A stretch of 64,000 nt of DNA from Lyngbya sp. HA4199-MV5 (GTDB lineage: Bacteria; Cyanobacteriota; Cyanobacteriia; Leptolyngbyales; Leptolyngbyaceae), in contig JAHHHL010000007.1 in assembly GCA_019359375.1 (NCBI GenBank), positions 121,819 to 185,818 on the forward strand, in the 5' to 3' direction. Below the pieces are notes generated by a model. The model saw nothing but the letters and a program-made list of their open reading frames with translations. It ran no database searches and had not been told where the DNA came from. Each line of letters begins with the position of its first letter. Position 1 is the stretch's first letter. This document shows, in pieces, positions 25,628-35,819 of the stretch. The position numbers and the translations under genes were made by a program.

Positions 25628-25731
25628 AGCAAGCGATACAGGTAGACGTGGGCTTCACTGGCTCCTCAGTGTATCGCAGCGAGAAGAGGGAATCACCGGG
25701 AAGCGCGATCGCCCCCATGCCAATTAGAGGG

Positions 25732-26076
25732 TCAACTGTCTGAGCTTGCGTTATCTGTGGTAGTAGACGCAAGAGACCTTTCAAACGCCATCCGCTGTTC
25801 GGCGTTGTGTAGAAAGTAACCACTCATCATCGCAGAGGCTAACAATCGACCCAGATCTTCACGGCTGGTAGTAATCATGACATTAAAGCTATCAGGAGGC
25901 AGCGCTCCCAGCAAGCCAACGATGTTCCGCTCCATCACTTGAAAGACATCCGACGAAGCGGGGCGAGATAGTTGAGCGATCGCTTCTGGACTCAAGGATT
26001 GGACGTAATTCAGAAACTGATTGCTGGATTCAGCACCGCCGAGAAACTCTGGCATCCGGTCTGACGTGTTGTTCAC
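25732..26076 (-). CDS. DUF760 family protein
   Basis: 114 residues: SNQFLNYVQSLSPEAIAQLS, VFQVMERNIVGLLGALPPD, FNVMITTSREDLGRLLASA and MMSGYFLHNAEQRMAFE match the DUF760 family conserved in cyanobacteria and plastids. No membrane segment or catalytic motif is evident; the function is unknown. It lies between mutY and the sigma factor, all on the minus strand, with repeat-containing spacers on both sides. Confidence 0.85.
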   Translation of the reverse strand: MNNTSDRMPEFLGGAESSNQFLNYVQSLSPEAIAQLSRPASSDVFQVMERNIVGLLGALPPDSFNVMITTSREDLGRLLASAMMSGYFLHNAEQRMAFERSLASTTTDNASSDS

Positions 26077-26337
26077 TTAAGGAACCTCAAGCTAAACTGC
26101 TGTGGCTTTATATCAACAAATGTATCAGCGTCTTTAGCAAATCGAAGTGAGTAGAACCGAACCAGCAGTTGGGGAATAGACGTACATAGAGTGATTGGTT
26201 TTTGGTTGTTAGTTGTTAGATACAGCGTTTTCCAATTTACTGAGGTACACCTTACTCCCTTGACTCCCTGCATAGATCTGTACTTCACTTGATTGAAAAT
26301 TGCTGTATTTCTTTGTCTAACAACTAACAACTAGCAA

Positions 26338-27294
26338 CTAACTTGCTAAATACTCGCCGATCGCCGCCTTCCGTTTCCGCAGCTTGGTCAGGGCTTCGCG
26401 TTCGATTTGGCGCACCCGTTCGCGGCTAATGTTGAGGCGATCGCCAATTTTTGCCAGAGTCAATGCCTGACCGTCTTCCAGACCAAACCGGAGTGCCAGC
26501 ACTTCGCGCTGTTGAGGGGTGAGGTCTGACATCAGGCGCTCTAGATCAGCCCGTAGAGATGACTGCAAGGCAAAGTCTTCGGGAGAAGCACCCGTATCTT
26601 CTAGCAGTTCGCCCAGTTCGGTATCTTGGTTATCACCGACGCGCAGATCGAGTGAGAGCGGTTGGCGCGATCGTTCCAAATATTCGCGCACCTGACGAGG
26701 GGTTAGCTCCAATTCGCTTGCCAGTTCAGTAGCAGTAGCAGCTCGTCCCAGTTGTTGAGACAGTTGCCGTTGGGCTTTCTTGATCTTGTTGAGCTTTTCG
26801 GTGATGTGAATCGGCAACCGAATGGTACGACCTTTTTCTGCGATCGCACGGGTAATCGCCTGACGAATCCACCAATAGGCGTAGGTCGAAAACCGATAGC
26901 CCTTAGTAGGGTCAAACTTTTCAACGCCGCGCTGCATCCCGATCGTGCCTTCCTGAATCAAGTCCAGAAGATCGACATTGCGCTTGGTGTACTTTTTGGC
27001 GACCGAAACGACCAGACGCAGATTTGCTTCTACCATTTTACGCTTAGCGTTTTCGCCTTCAGCGATCGCCTGCTGTAGCTCAGGCACAGAGAGATCGACA
27101 TTCTGTGCCCAGGTTTCCAGCACTGGCTCATGTCCAAGTTGTTCCTTAAGCATGTCTTTAACGTCGTACACCACAGCTAGCCGTTGCACCTGCTTGCCAT
27201 AGAGAATTTCTTGCTCATGAGTCAGCAGGGGCACACGACCAATCTCTCTTAAGTAAGCGCGTACTAAATCAGTTGAGGTTTGAGCGGTCTTCAT
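26338..27294 (-). CDS. Group 2 sigma-70 family RNA polymerase sigma factor
   Basis: 318 residues. Region 1.2 is [20 protein letters not shown]; region 2 has [20 protein letters not shown] and [18 protein letters not shown]; region 4 has [18 protein letters not shown] and [18 protein letters not shown]. The long acidic region 1.1 of a principal sigma is missing and the length fits cyanobacterial group 2 factors (SigB-SigE), which adjust expression to light, carbon and stress. I cannot assign the letter with confidence; the N-terminus resembles SigD or SigB. The stop lies at the edge of a CAACTAA-type seven-base array. Confidence 0.93.
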   Translation of the reverse strand: MKTAQTSTDLVRAYLREIGRVPLLTHEQEILYGKQVQRLAVVYDVKDMLKEQLGHEPVLETWAQNVDLSVPELQQAIAEGENAKRKMVEANLRLVVSVAKKYTKRNVDLLDLIQEGTIGMQRGVEKFDPTKGYRFSTYAYWWIRQAITRAIAEKGRTIRLPIHITEKLNKIKKAQRQLSQQLGRAATATELASELELTPRQVREYLERSRQPLSLDLRVGDNQDTELGELLEDTGASPEDFALQSSLRADLERLMSDLTPQQREVLALRFGLEDGQALTLAKIGDRLNISRERVRQIEREALTKLRKRKAAIGEYLAS

Positions 27295-28028
27295 GGCGCT
27301 GTTGAGATAGTGACAGTGAATAGGGGGCTGAGAGAAACAGCCAGAGAGTTGTGACGAAACTGAAACGATACTTTTGAGTCAAGCGCCTGAGCCGTTGAAC
27401 CGTGACTCTCCGGTAAATCCTGGCGACCAAGCTGGAGAGCAAGGCTAAACAACACGAAGCATAGACACAACGGTGGTCAGGGAGAGGATGGGAGGGCAGT
27501 GACTTCGTAGTGCTGTCAAAGAGCAAAAAATCCTAGTCGCTGACTCAAATCAGAATTGCTGATGTGACATATTAACAAATGTAACATTTCTGAGAGAGGA
27601 CGTATATACCCACCGAAGGATTTCTAAAAGCAAATAGCAAGACTAAGAACGATATACAGCTTGAATTTAGATAAGACTACTCAGGATTGGGCTATACAAA
27701 TGCATCCCATAAAACAAAATGCCCCAGTCAGAACCAAAGCGGCACAAATATTCAGCTTCTCTTAAGAACCTTTAGATTAAGAAGCGTCAGCTTCCTTAAA
27801 GCGTGCTGATCTACAACTAGCTGTAGAAGCGTTTCCACAGCCGTGAGGTTGGGTGATCTATGCTGAAAGATGGTCTAGAACACAGGCAGGCACGATGTCA
27901 ATGGCTTGTCGCCGACCCTGCTGCAAGCTTGGCTAGTGACGTTTGGATTGGCTAGTGACGACATTTCGGCGGACAGGCGCTTGTGAGCGGGCAATCTACT
28001 TGTGAGCGGGCAATCTATGAGTAGGCAG
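27295..28028. other. 734-bp intergenic region with two pairs of 19-bp-period repeats
   Basis: No gene recognised. CTTGTGAGCGGGCAATCTA occurs as a perfect tandem pair at 27980-27998 and 27999-28017, just past the carB stop, and TTGGCTAGTGACG occurs at 27929 and 27948, again 19 bp apart. The sigma-factor promoter must lie in the 27300-27700 part, which is AT-rich. Confidence 0.65.
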
Positions 28029-31000
28029 CTAATGGATATAGTCCTGCAAGGCTTTTACTGAGAGTGTTTGAGACTGAAGCGATCGAATAGCGGCGGTCGT
28101 TGCCTTAGCTCCGGCGATCGTGGTGACAATCGGAATCTTATAGGATAGCGCAGTCCGGCGAATAAGGCGACCATCTGCTTTTGCTTCTTCGCCAGAAGGT
28201 GTATTAATAATGAGCTGAATCTTCTCATTTTTGATCGCGTCCATAATATTGGGGCGACCTTCGTGCAGTTTTAGCACCAGTTCAACCTCTACGCCCTGTT
28301 CGCGCAGCACTTTGCGGGTGCCTTCGGTAGAAACTACGTGAAAGCCTAGCTCCAGAAGCTCTTTGACCACTGGTACGACAGCCTCCTTTTCGCGATCGCG
28401 CATGGAGACAAACACTGTGCCCTTCAGCGGTAGACGTTGCCCTGCGCCCAATTCCGCCTTGGCAAACGCCGTGCCAAAGTTGTCATCAATGCCCATCACT
28501 TCGCCCGTCGATCTCATTTCGGGACCCAGGATCGTGTCGGTGCCAGGAAATTTCTCAAAGGGCAATACGGCTTCTTTCACGGCGATGTGTTTGGGAATCA
28601 CTTCTTGCGTGTAGCCCAACTCTACTAGCGATTTACCCGACATGACGCGAGCCGCCATTTTTGCCAGCGGAATGCCGATCGCCTTGGAGACAAAGGGCAC
28701 AGTGCGCGAAGCACGGGGGTTGGCTTCCAGAATGTAGACCTGATCGCCTTGGACGGCGTACTGGATATTCATCAACCCGACAACTTTGAGGGCTTTTGCC
28801 AGGGCGACTGTCCAGGTGCGGATTTGGTCAAGCACAGCATCGCTTAGAAAGACGGATGGCAGGGAGCAGGCTGAGTCGCCAGAGTGAATGCCCGCTTCTT
28901 CGATGTGCTCCATAATGCCGCCAATGACGACGTGCCCCGTTTGGTCGGCGATCGCGTCTACATCCACTTCCACCGCGTTTTCCAGGTATTTGTCAATGAG
29001 AATGGGGTGATCGGGTTCGACGAGAACGGCAGCCGTCATGTAACGCTGTAGCTCGGCATCCGAGTAGACGATTTCCATCCCGCGTCCGCCAAGCACGTAG
29101 CTGGGGCGCACAACCACAGGATAGTTGATGCGGCGGGAGACTTCGAGCGATTCATTGTAGCTGCGGGCGAGACCATTGGCAGGCTGCTTGATATCCAGTT
29201 CACGCAGAATTTTCTCAAAGCGCTCCCGGTCTTCGGCAGTGTCGATCGCGTCTGGAGAGGTGCCCCAGATTTTTGTGGGGTGTGGGGTGTGGGGTGTAGG
29301 GTGTAATTGCTCGTTCCCGACTCCCGACTCCCGACTCCCGACTCCCTCACTCAAATACTTTTGCAGGGGCACTGCCAATTTCAGCGGGGTTTGTCCGCCG
29401 AACTGAATAATGACTCCCTCTGGATTTTCGGCTTCGATGATGTTGAGGACATCTTCTTTCGTCAGCGGTTCAAAGTAGAGGCGATCGCTGGTGTCGTAGT
29501 CGGTCGAAACGGTTTCGGGGTTGGAGTTGACCATGATGGTCTCAAAGCCATCTTCGCGCAAGGAAAAGGAGGCGTGACAACAGCAGTAATCAAACTCAAT
29601 GCCCTGACCAATGCGGTTTGGTCCGCCGCCTAGAATCATGACTTTGCGCCTGTCCGATGAGAGAATTTCGTTTTCGCCCTCTTCGTAAGTGGAGTAGTAG
29701 TAGGGGGTCAACGCCTCGAATTCAGCGGCGCAGGTATCCACAGTTTTGTAAACGGGGATTACGTCGAGTGACTTGCGGTAAGTACGCACTTCATCTTCGG
29801 TTGTCTTCGTAGCGAAAGCAATCTGACGATCGCTAAACCCCTGGCGCTTGATGGCAAAAAACTGCTCTTTGGTCAGGCTTTTGAGTGGGGTGCGCTTGAG
29901 GGTCTTTTCGGTTTCCAGCAGGTCGTATAGCTTGTCGAGAAACCAGGGATCGATCGCGGTCAATTCGTAGACTTCATCGACCGTCATACCCATTTGAAAG
30001 GCGTGGTGAATGGTAAAAATGCGCTCCGGGTTCGGAGTCCTTAAGCCGGGGCGGATTTGCTCCAGACTGGGTACTTTTTCGTTGCGATCACAGCCCCACC
30101 CTGCCCGTCCCGTCTCCATCGATCTCAGGGCTTTTTGGAATGATTCTTGGAAGGTACGCCCGATCGCCATGGCTTCACCCACCGATTTCATCTGGGTGGT
30201 CAGGTTGGGTGTGGAACCGGGAAATTTCTCAAAGGCAAAGCGGGGAATTTTGGTGACGACGTAATCGATCGTCGGCTCGAAGCTGGCAGGCGTTTTTTTG
30301 GTGATGTCGTTGGGAATTTCGTCGAGCGTGTAGCCAACCGCGAGTTTTGCCGCCATTTTGGCGATCGGAAAGCCTGTTGCCTTGGATGCCAGTGCCGAAC
30401 TACGCGACACCCGTGGGTTCATCTCGATCACCACCACATCACCGTTATCGGGGTTGACCGAAAACTGGATATTGGAGCCACCTGTTTCTACGCCAATTTC
30501 ACGGATGATTTTGATGGAGGCATCTCGCAAGCGCTGGTATTCTTTGTCGGTCAGGGTTTGGGCAGGTGCAACGGTAATCGAGTCGCCTGTGTGAACGCCC
30601 ATCGGATCCAGGTTTTCGATCGAGCAGATGATGACCACGTTATCTGCCAGATCGCGCATGACTTCGAGTTCGTATTCCTTCCAGCCCAGCAGCGATTTCT
30701 CAATCAAAATCTGCGATACCGGGCTGGCATCTAAACCAGACTGGGAAATGGCTTCAAATTCTTCCTGGTTGTAAGCAATGCCACCACCGGAACCACCCAT
30801 CGTAAAAGCAGGACGAATAATTAAGGGATAGCTGCCGATTTCGTGCCCAATCTGCCGTGCTTCTTCTAGGGTTGTCGCTAGACCCGATGGACACACGCCA
30901 ACTTCAATCCGCGCCATCGCCTCTTTAAAGAGCTTACGATCTTCTGCCATTTCGATCGCGGGTAGCTTTGCTCCAATCAACTCCACGTTGTACTTATCTA

Positions 31001-31322
31001 AGGTGCCATTTTTTGCCAGCGACACCGCCAGGTTTAAGGCTGTCTGTCCACCCATCGTCGGTAACAACGCATCAGGACGCTCTTTCTCAATGATCTTCGC
31101 CACGATTTCGGGCGTGAGCGGCTCGACATAGGTACGATCGGCGGTCTCCGGGTCGGTCATAATCGTCGCTGGGTTGGAGTTAACCAGCACGACTTCATAG
31201 CCTTCATCTCGCAAGGCTTTACATGCTTGTGTACCGGAGTAATCAAATTCGCAGGCTTGCCCGATCACAATGGGACCAGAGCCAATCAGGAGGATTTTGT
31301 GGAGATCGTTACGACGTGGCAT
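28029..31322 (-). CDS. carB: Carbamoyl-phosphate synthase large subunit
   Basis: 1,097 residues, two homologous ATP-grasp halves. Half one: [56 protein letters not shown]. Half two: [56 protein letters not shown]-terminal MGS-like allosteric domain follows ([19 protein letters not shown]). It makes carbamoyl phosphate for arginine and pyrimidine synthesis from glutamine-derived ammonia, bicarbonate and two ATP with CarA, which is not in the window. Near residue 657-682 a seven-base repeat is read as [10 protein letters not shown] plus [10 protein letters not shown], an insertion not seen in standard CarB. Confidence 0.97.
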   Translation of the reverse strand: MPRRNDLHKILLIGSGPIVIGQACEFDYSGTQACKALRDEGYEVVLVNSNPATIMTDPETADRTYVEPLTPEIVAKIIEKERPDALLPTMGGQTALNLAVSLAKNGTLDKYNVELIGAKLPAIEMAEDRKLFKEAMARIEVGVCPSGLATTLEEARQIGHEIGSYPLIIRPAFTMGGSGGGIAYNQEEFEAISQSGLDASPVSQILIEKSLLGWKEYELEVMRDLADNVVIICSIENLDPMGVHTGDSITVAPAQTLTDKEYQRLRDASIKIIREIGVETGGSNIQFSVNPDNGDVVVIEMNPRVSRSSALASKATGFPIAKMAAKLAVGYTLDEIPNDITKKTPASFEPTIDYVVTKIPRFAFEKFPGSTPNLTTQMKSVGEAMAIGRTFQESFQKALRSMETGRAGWGCDRNEKVPSLEQIRPGLRTPNPERIFTIHHAFQMGMTVDEVYELTAIDPWFLDKLYDLLETEKTLKRTPLKSLTKEQFFAIKRQGFSDRQIAFATKTTEDEVRTYRKSLDVIPVYKTVDTCAAEFEALTPYYYSTYEEGENEILSSDRRKVMILGGGPNRIGQGIEFDYCCCHASFSLREDGFETIMVNSNPETVSTDYDTSDRLYFEPLTKEDVLNIIEAENPEGVIIQFGGQTPLKLAVPLQKYLSEGVGSRESGVGNEQLHPTPHTPHPTKIWGTSPDAIDTAEDRERFEKILRELDIKQPANGLARSYNESLEVSRRINYPVVVRPSYVLGGRGMEIVYSDAELQRYMTAAVLVEPDHPILIDKYLENAVEVDVDAIADQTGHVVIGGIMEHIEEAGIHSGDSACSLPSVFLSDAVLDQIRTWTVALAKALKVVGLMNIQYAVQGDQVYILEANPRASRTVPFVSKAIGIPLAKMAARVMSGKSLVELGYTQEVIPKHIAVKEAVLPFEKFPGTDTILGPEMRSTGEVMGIDDNFGTAFAKAELGAGQRLPLKGTVFVSMRDREKEAVVPVVKELLELGFHVVSTEGTRKVLREQGVEVELVLKLHEGRPNIMDAIKNEKIQLIINTPSGEEAKADGRLIRRTALSYKIPIVTTIAGAKATTAAIRSLQSQTLSVKALQDYIH

Positions 31323-31922
31323 GGTGGTGATACGGGGTCGAGGGCTAAAATCCCAATTATTGTAGAGGGTTTCTTCCCTTTAGACGGTAGCCTTTTTTCT
31401 AATCCCAGGGTTTGCGATGTGCATTCATCCTGTGGTTTTACCTGGGCGATCGAGCTGCAATGCCTGGGGATCATCAGCAACACGGCTCTTCCTTACGAGG
31501 GAAGGCAAGGTGGTTAAACACATGTATGGGCTCCAAAACTCAGTCCTCATGGTCGTTTCCCTGGTATCTTGCTGAGAGATCCGTCATACTTAAGGAGATG
31601 ACTGTTCCAGATGAGCGATCGCAGCGATCCATACGTCTCCTGAACCACAGTTTCCAAAGTGCAGCCCCTGAAGTGCAGTCGCTAACGTGTAATCACTGAA
31701 GTGTAACTGCTGAAAGAAGCTGACCTGAGACATGGTGTACTGGAAGTAGCCTGAGCTTGAGCTGGACAGCATAGACCTTGAGCAGACAACGCCGTTCTAT
31801 TCACCGATTATGTCTGGTGCGATCGTCCTACCAGTAACATCTTGACTGGTTCCTGATAGGCTTAAACTGTACCAGATGGCGGCAGGCTTTCGTTTAACTC
31901 ACTTAACGTGTGACTCTTTGCT
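31323..31922. other. Divergent carB-rpaB intergenic region
   Basis: About 600 bp without a supported gene. It carries a degenerate 14-bp tandem repeat (31657-31712). A 33-codon ORF beginning at the ATG after AAGGAG near 31604 is judged fortuitous because the Shine-Dalgarno-like bases touch the start codon. Confidence 0.5.
31657..31712. repeat. Four degenerate copies of a 14-bp unit
   Basis: AAGTGCAGCCCCTG, AAGTGCAGTCGCTA, ACGTGTAATCACTG and AAGTGTAACTGCTG follow one another without gaps (31657, 31671, 31685, 31699). The unit is twice seven bases. It lies 210 bp before the rpaB start. Confidence 0.7.
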
Positions 31923-32666
31923 GTGACCCAAATGCCGAATCGCTTAGAGCGTCCTAAGCAAACAATCCTGGTTGTAGATGACGACGCTAACATTCGTCGG
32001 ATCTTGGCAACTCGCCTTTCGATGGTGGGCTACACCGTCTCTACAGCGGCTGATGGCGCAGAAGCGCTTACCAGCTTTCGTCAGCAAGCGCCCAACCTCA
32101 TTGTGTTAGATGTCATGATGCCTGAACTGGACGGCTATGGGGTTTGTCGCACCTTGCGTCAAGAGTCGGATGTGCCCATTATTCTCTTGACGGCTCTGGC
32201 AAATGTCGCCGATCGGATTACGGGACTGGAAGCAGGTGCCGATGACTACATGGTGAAGCCGTTTTCGCCCAAGGAATTAGAATCGCGCATTCGGTGTATT
32301 TTGCGTCGGACGGATAAACCGATCGAGGAAGGGGCGATCGGCGGCGTACTGGAAGTTGGCTCCATCCGCATTGAGACCCACACGCGCAAAGTCTATAAAG
32401 ATAAGTCTCTGCTTCGATTGACCGATATGGAGTTTAACGTGCTGAAACTGCTGGTGAGTCAGGCAGGTAACTGCATTTCGCGGCTAGAAATTTTGGAAAA
32501 GGTGTGGGGCTATAACCAGCCAGGGTTAGGCGATGTCCGCATTGTGGATGTTCACATCTCGCGCTTACGAGAAAAGCTGCAAGCGTTATCAAATGGCACC
32601 GAGTCAACAGAGTCGATCGTGACGATTCGGGGAAAGGGGTATGTGTTTCCGCGAGGGGAGGAGTGA
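31923..32666 (+). CDS. rpaB: OmpR-family response regulator RpaB
   Basis: 247 residues from a GTG at 31923; an ATG three codons on (31932) is an equally good start. Receiver domain: ILVVDDDANIRRILATRLSM, phospho-acceptor Asp in LIVLDVMMPELDGYG near residue 63, Thr/Lys switch residues in ILLTALANVADR and MVKPFSPKELESR. The C-terminal winged helix has LTDMEFNVLKLLVSQAGNCI and VDVHISRLREKLQ. The match is to RpaB (Ycf27), the essential light-stress regulator that works with the histidine kinase NblS, and not to RpaA. It stands alone, with no kinase gene adjacent. Confidence 0.9.
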   Translation: MTQMPNRLERPKQTILVVDDDANIRRILATRLSMVGYTVSTAADGAEALTSFRQQAPNLIVLDVMMPELDGYGVCRTLRQESDVPIILLTALANVADRITGLEAGADDYMVKPFSPKELESRIRCILRRTDKPIEEGAIGGVLEVGSIRIETHTRKVYKDKSLLRLTDMEFNVLKLLVSQAGNCISRLEILEKVWGYNQPGLGDVRIVDVHISRLREKLQALSNGTESTESIVTIRGKGYVFPRGEE

Positions 32667-32683
32667 GGGCAGAGGGCAGGAAA

Positions 32684-32752
32684 GTTGTTGGTTTTTAGAA
32701 GGAGTCAGGAACACCTCATGCACTAACAACCAACAACTAAAAACTAACAACT
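32684..32752. repeat. Dispersed repeat framed by heptad arrays (copy 2, inverted)
   Basis: Read on the minus strand it contains GTTGTTAGTGCATGAGGTGT followed by TCCTGACTCCTTCTAAAAAC, identical to the core of the copy at 21134-21210. Complementary CAACTAA/TTGTTGG arms flank it. It lies in the short gap after rpaB. Confidence 0.8.
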
Positions 32753-32836
32753 GGTTTTACTCCCCACTCCCCATTCCGTCGATCGCCGATGCCTGAGACT
32801 CGCTATAGTGTCCTTTGACAACTTTGTTTGTATCCT

Positions 32837-33658
32837 ATGATTGCTGCGTTCAGCCAACTCCAAATCTTTCTTGATGTGGCGACAGAAGCGGTTCTGGCAG
32901 CCGGTACCGTTTTACAAAACTACTGGGGCAATCTGGAGGCGATCGAAGAAAAAGGTCGCCCTGGTGATTTGGTGACAGAGGCAGACAAAGCAGCCGAAGC
33001 CGTTATTTTAGAGGTCTTGCATCGCCATGTGCCCGATCACAATATTTTGACAGAAGAATCGGGGCAGTTGGGGAACCAGGAGAGTGCGTGTCTGTGGGCG
33101 ATCGATCCCCTAGACGGTACGACAAACTATGCTCACCAGTACCCTGCTTCAGCCGTTTCAGTGGGGCTTTTGATCGATGGCATCCCGCAAGTCGGCGCAA
33201 TTTTTGATCCCGCTCGGCAAGAACTGTTTCGCGCCGCTAAAGGGTTGGGGGCAACCTGCAATCGTCGTCCAATCCAGGTGTCCAAAACCGCACTGCTTGA
33301 AAAGAGTTTGCTGGTGACGGGCTTTGCCTACGATCGTCGTCAAACCACCGACAATAATTACGCCGAGTTTTGCCACCTCACCCATTTAACCCAGGGGGTT
33401 CGCCGGAGCGGTTCCGCCGCACTCGATTTGGCATACGTTGCCTGTGGTCGCTTCGACGGCTACTGGGAACGCGGACTCTCGCCCTGGGATATTGCCGCTG
33501 GCATCGTGCTGGTCGAAGAAGCGGGAGGATTGGTGACAGCCTACGATCGTAGCCCAATGGACATCCGCTCCGGACGCATTCTCGCAACCAATGGACTACT
33601 GCATTCCCCTCTCAGTGAAGCGTTGCAAACCGTCCCACCGTTGGCGAGTTGGGTGTAG
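32837..33658 (+). CDS. Inositol monophosphatase family protein
   Basis: 273 residues from the ATG at 32837; the frame is open to a TTG at 32828. The metal-binding motifs of the IMPase/FBPase superfamily are complete: GDLVTEADKAAEAVI, ILTEESGQLG, the WAIDPLDGTTNYAH signature near residue 95, and a C-terminal GLSPWDIAAGIVLVEEAGG. These enzymes hydrolyse inositol phosphates, histidinol phosphate or related small phosphates with Mg2+. Substrate cannot be fixed from sequence; a hisZ gene lies 2.2 kb downstream, so a histidinol-phosphatase role is one option. Confidence 0.92.
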   Translation: MIAAFSQLQIFLDVATEAVLAAGTVLQNYWGNLEAIEEKGRPGDLVTEADKAAEAVILEVLHRHVPDHNILTEESGQLGNQESACLWAIDPLDGTTNYAHQYPASAVSVGLLIDGIPQVGAIFDPARQELFRAAKGLGATCNRRPIQVSKTALLEKSLLVTGFAYDRRQTTDNNYAEFCHLTHLTQGVRRSGSAALDLAYVACGRFDGYWERGLSPWDIAAGIVLVEEAGGLVTAYDRSPMDIRSGRILATNGLLHSPLSEALQTVPPLASWV

Positions 33659-33751
33659 GGGATAGGTGTAGACTCAACGCTGCGTTATGCCGCTGAATTA
33701 ATAATTTAGAATTTAGATTGAGATGTCATCGTTTAGCGATAACCATTAAGT

Positions 33752-34057
33752 ATGGCGGCAGACCGTTCTAGCTCACCTCCAACTACTCTCGATGTGCTGC
33801 TTCATGAGATTGAGGCAATACCTAGAGAGCATTGGGCAGAATTGCTGGATACCTTACGTCAGTTTAGGCAAAAAATTCCATCAACGACCCAATCTGTTGT
33901 TGATATTGAGCAAGCACGGAGGAATCAAGCAGCGATCGACCTCTTAGAGTCCTGGTTGGATGATGATGAAGACGCATCTGAGCATCAGCAAGCTTGGAAT
34001 TTTCTGAAAACTGCTCTGGATGAAGATCGATTGTCAGATCGTCCTTTATTTCCATGA
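33752..34057 (+). CDS. Antitoxin-like partner of a PIN toxin
   Basis: 101 residues, acidic: TTLDVLLHEIEAIPREHWAE, LLDTLRQFRQKI, VVDIEQARRNQAAIDLLESW and LDDDEDASEHQQAWNFLKTA. The last four bases overlap the start of the PIN toxin gene (ATGA). The arrangement and the acidic C-terminus are those of a type II antitoxin; the DNA-binding fold is not recognised. Confidence 0.7.
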   Translation: MAADRSSSPPTTLDVLLHEIEAIPREHWAELLDTLRQFRQKIPSTTQSVVDIEQARRNQAAIDLLESWLDDDEDASEHQQAWNFLKTALDEDRLSDRPLFP

Positions 34058-34506
34058 GTCGGCTGATTTTGCTGGATTCTGGACCACTAGGGATGGTCAC
34101 GAATCCAAAAGCCACAGGTATTTCTCTTGCTTGTCAACTATGGCTAAGATCTCTCTTACGACGTGGAGAAAGGGTTGCCATTCCTGAAATTGCGGACTAT
34201 GAAGTTCGTCGTGAACTTCTTCGTGCCGATTTATTGCGAAGTTTGCGTCGGCTTGATGATTTGAAACAAGTTCTCGACTACATTCCGATTCAAACAGATA
34301 CCATGCTTTTGGCGGCTGAGTTATGGGCAGAAGCAAGGAAAATGGGACAGCTCACCGCAGATGCAAAAGCGTTAGATGGAGATGTAATTCTCTCTGCTCA
34401 AGCTCGTCTTCTCTCTCATGAAGCAACAGAAGTACTTGTTGCGACAACGAATGTAGCTCATCTTGCTTGGTTTGTTACAGCATTGGACTGGAAATCCATT
34501 GTATGA
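34054..34506 (+). CDS. PIN-domain toxin (VapC-like)
   Basis: 150 residues. LILLDSGPLGMVTNPKA carries the first Asp; IPEIADYEVRRELLR carries the conserved Glu; LDGDVILSAQARLL the third acidic residue; VLVATTNVAHLAWF the last conserved T/N segment. This is the PIN nuclease pattern of cyanobacterial VapC toxins, acting on RNA. It overlaps its antitoxin by 4 bp. This is the second PIN pair in the window and differs in sequence from the one at 1398-2135. Confidence 0.85.
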   Translation: MSRLILLDSGPLGMVTNPKATGISLACQLWLRSLLRRGERVAIPEIADYEVRRELLRADLLRSLRRLDDLKQVLDYIPIQTDTMLLAAELWAEARKMGQLTADAKALDGDVILSAQARLLSHEATEVLVATTNVAHLAWFVTALDWKSIV

Positions 34507-34868
34507 ATTGTTGGCTCACAGCGCAGCACAACAACCTCGCTGCATCAAAACGCGAAATATGTTCAGTTGGTCACAAAGGCTATCTGTGTCTGGTGAGCGG
34601 CAGCGTTCAGTCTTCAGCTATCAACGGTCAGCCTGAGAGTTTTGAGTTGAAAGAGGGCGGTCAGGAGTCAGAATTCAGGAGTCAGCTTTTTAGCCTCTAT
34701 GCTTCACCTCTTCACCCTTCACCCCTCATCCCTTCTGCCCCCTGCCCTCTGCCTTCATCCCTCATCCTCTGCCTTCATTCCTCATCCCTTCTTGATTTTT
34801 GATCAGCTACACTCGCTTCCAGCTATTACACTAGAAGGAATTTAACGGTAGACACAACGGGTTATACC
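34507..34868. other. Spacer with seven-base arrays
   Basis: No gene supported. Contains CTTCACC/CTTCACCC, CCCTCTG/CCTTCAT and ATCCCTC arrays between about 34700 and 34795 and a TTTTGAG segment near 34640 also present near 9530. Promoter signals for the next gene may lie at about 34800-34860. Confidence 0.5.
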
Positions 34869-35819
34869 ATGTCTTTCCAAATCGCTCGTGGACTGTTTCT
34901 GCTAGACTTCATCGATCATCATGCCATTCTGGGAGTGCCAGTGGATGCTGAAATCAAGGACATCCGCAAGCGGTATCTCAAAATTGCCCGTCGGCTCCAC
35001 CCTGATAGTGCGTCTTCTGAAACGGAGGCAATTCGGCAACAGGCAAGCGATTTCTTGTCAAAGCTAGTGAACCCTGCCTGGGAGAAGCTGTCGCAAGAGC
35101 GCGATCGTAGTGAATATATGATTGTGCTGAAGCTGAAGGGTCAGCAAGCGGTGCACCAGCAGGGTGAACTCGTACTGGGCACACTGGCAAAACAGCTTTC
35201 GACCTCGACCAACCCTGACCATTTTTACTTAACTTCGCTCAAAGATTTAGCAGAACGGCAATACGAGCAGCTCGATCAAACGCTGGAATTAACCGCCCAA
35301 TTAAGCGAGTTAAACCTGGTCTACCTGATGCGAAAGGAAGCCAAGGGTGAACTCCAAACTGGAGAAAAGAAAGCATCTAGACCATCTTCATCGCCACGCC
35401 AAACACCAGAACCTGCACCACCTGCACCACCACCGCGCGAATCCTCTGATGGGCAATACTATCGTCGTGCTGAAGGGTTTATTGCTAAAAATAACTTTGC
35501 CCAGGCGATTTTAGAACTTCGGGAAGGACTTCAGGCAGATCCTAACAGCAGTCGTTGTCACAGTTTGATGGGTATGATCTACCTGAAGCAAAATCAGGGG
35601 ACAATGGCAAAGATTCACTTCAACAAAGCGTTGCAGCTTAACCCACAAGACACGATGGCACACGAAGGTATACAACGCTTGGAGCAGGCGCAGAAGCCTA
35701 CTAATAAGACAACAGGTTCTCCTACGAAGACAGGGGCATCAAAAGAGACTTCCGGCAAAAAGCCAGACGATAAAGCTGGCGGCGGCTTGTTTGGTTTGTT
35801 TGGCGGGAAGAAGAAATAA
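34869..35819 (+). CDS. J-domain protein with C-terminal TPR repeats
   Basis: 316 residues. The J domain (DHHAILGVPVDAEIKDIRKR, YLKIARRLHPDSAS) keeps the HPD motif near residue 45, so DnaK stimulation is expected. A Pro/Glu/Ser-rich linker lies at about 160-195. Two to three TPR-like repeats follow (ILELREGLQADPNSSRCHSL, LKQNQGTMAKIHFNKALQLN). The end is Lys/Gly-rich (GGGLFGLFGGKKK), a possible membrane- or client-contact tail. The stop codon shares a base with the hisZ start, so the two are coupled. Function as a co-chaperone is inferred. Confidence 0.88.
   Translation: MSFQIARGLFLLDFIDHHAILGVPVDAEIKDIRKRYLKIARRLHPDSASSETEAIRQQASDFLSKLVNPAWEKLSQERDRSEYMIVLKLKGQQAVHQQGELVLGTLAKQLSTSTNPDHFYLTSLKDLAERQYEQLDQTLELTAQLSELNLVYLMRKEAKGELQTGEKKASRPSSSPRQTPEPAPPAPPPRESSDGQYYRRAEGFIAKNNFAQAILELREGLQADPNSSRCHSLMGMIYLKQNQGTMAKIHFNKALQLNPQDTMAHEGIQRLEQAQKPTNKTTGSPTKTGASKETSGKKPDDKAGGGLFGLFGGKKK

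Noticed and set aside
26073-26330. 85-codon ORF between DUF760 and the sigma factor
   Set aside because: It is translated from TTGTTAG-type repeats and AT-rich spacer, with no family resemblance.
27269-27526. 85-codon minus-strand ORF overlapping the sigma factor start
   Set aside because: It overlaps the sigma factor start in another frame and has no domain or ribosome-binding site.
31604-31700. 33-codon ORF after AAGGAG upstream of rpaB
   Set aside because: The Shine-Dalgarno-like bases abut the start codon and the frame runs through the 14-bp repeat.
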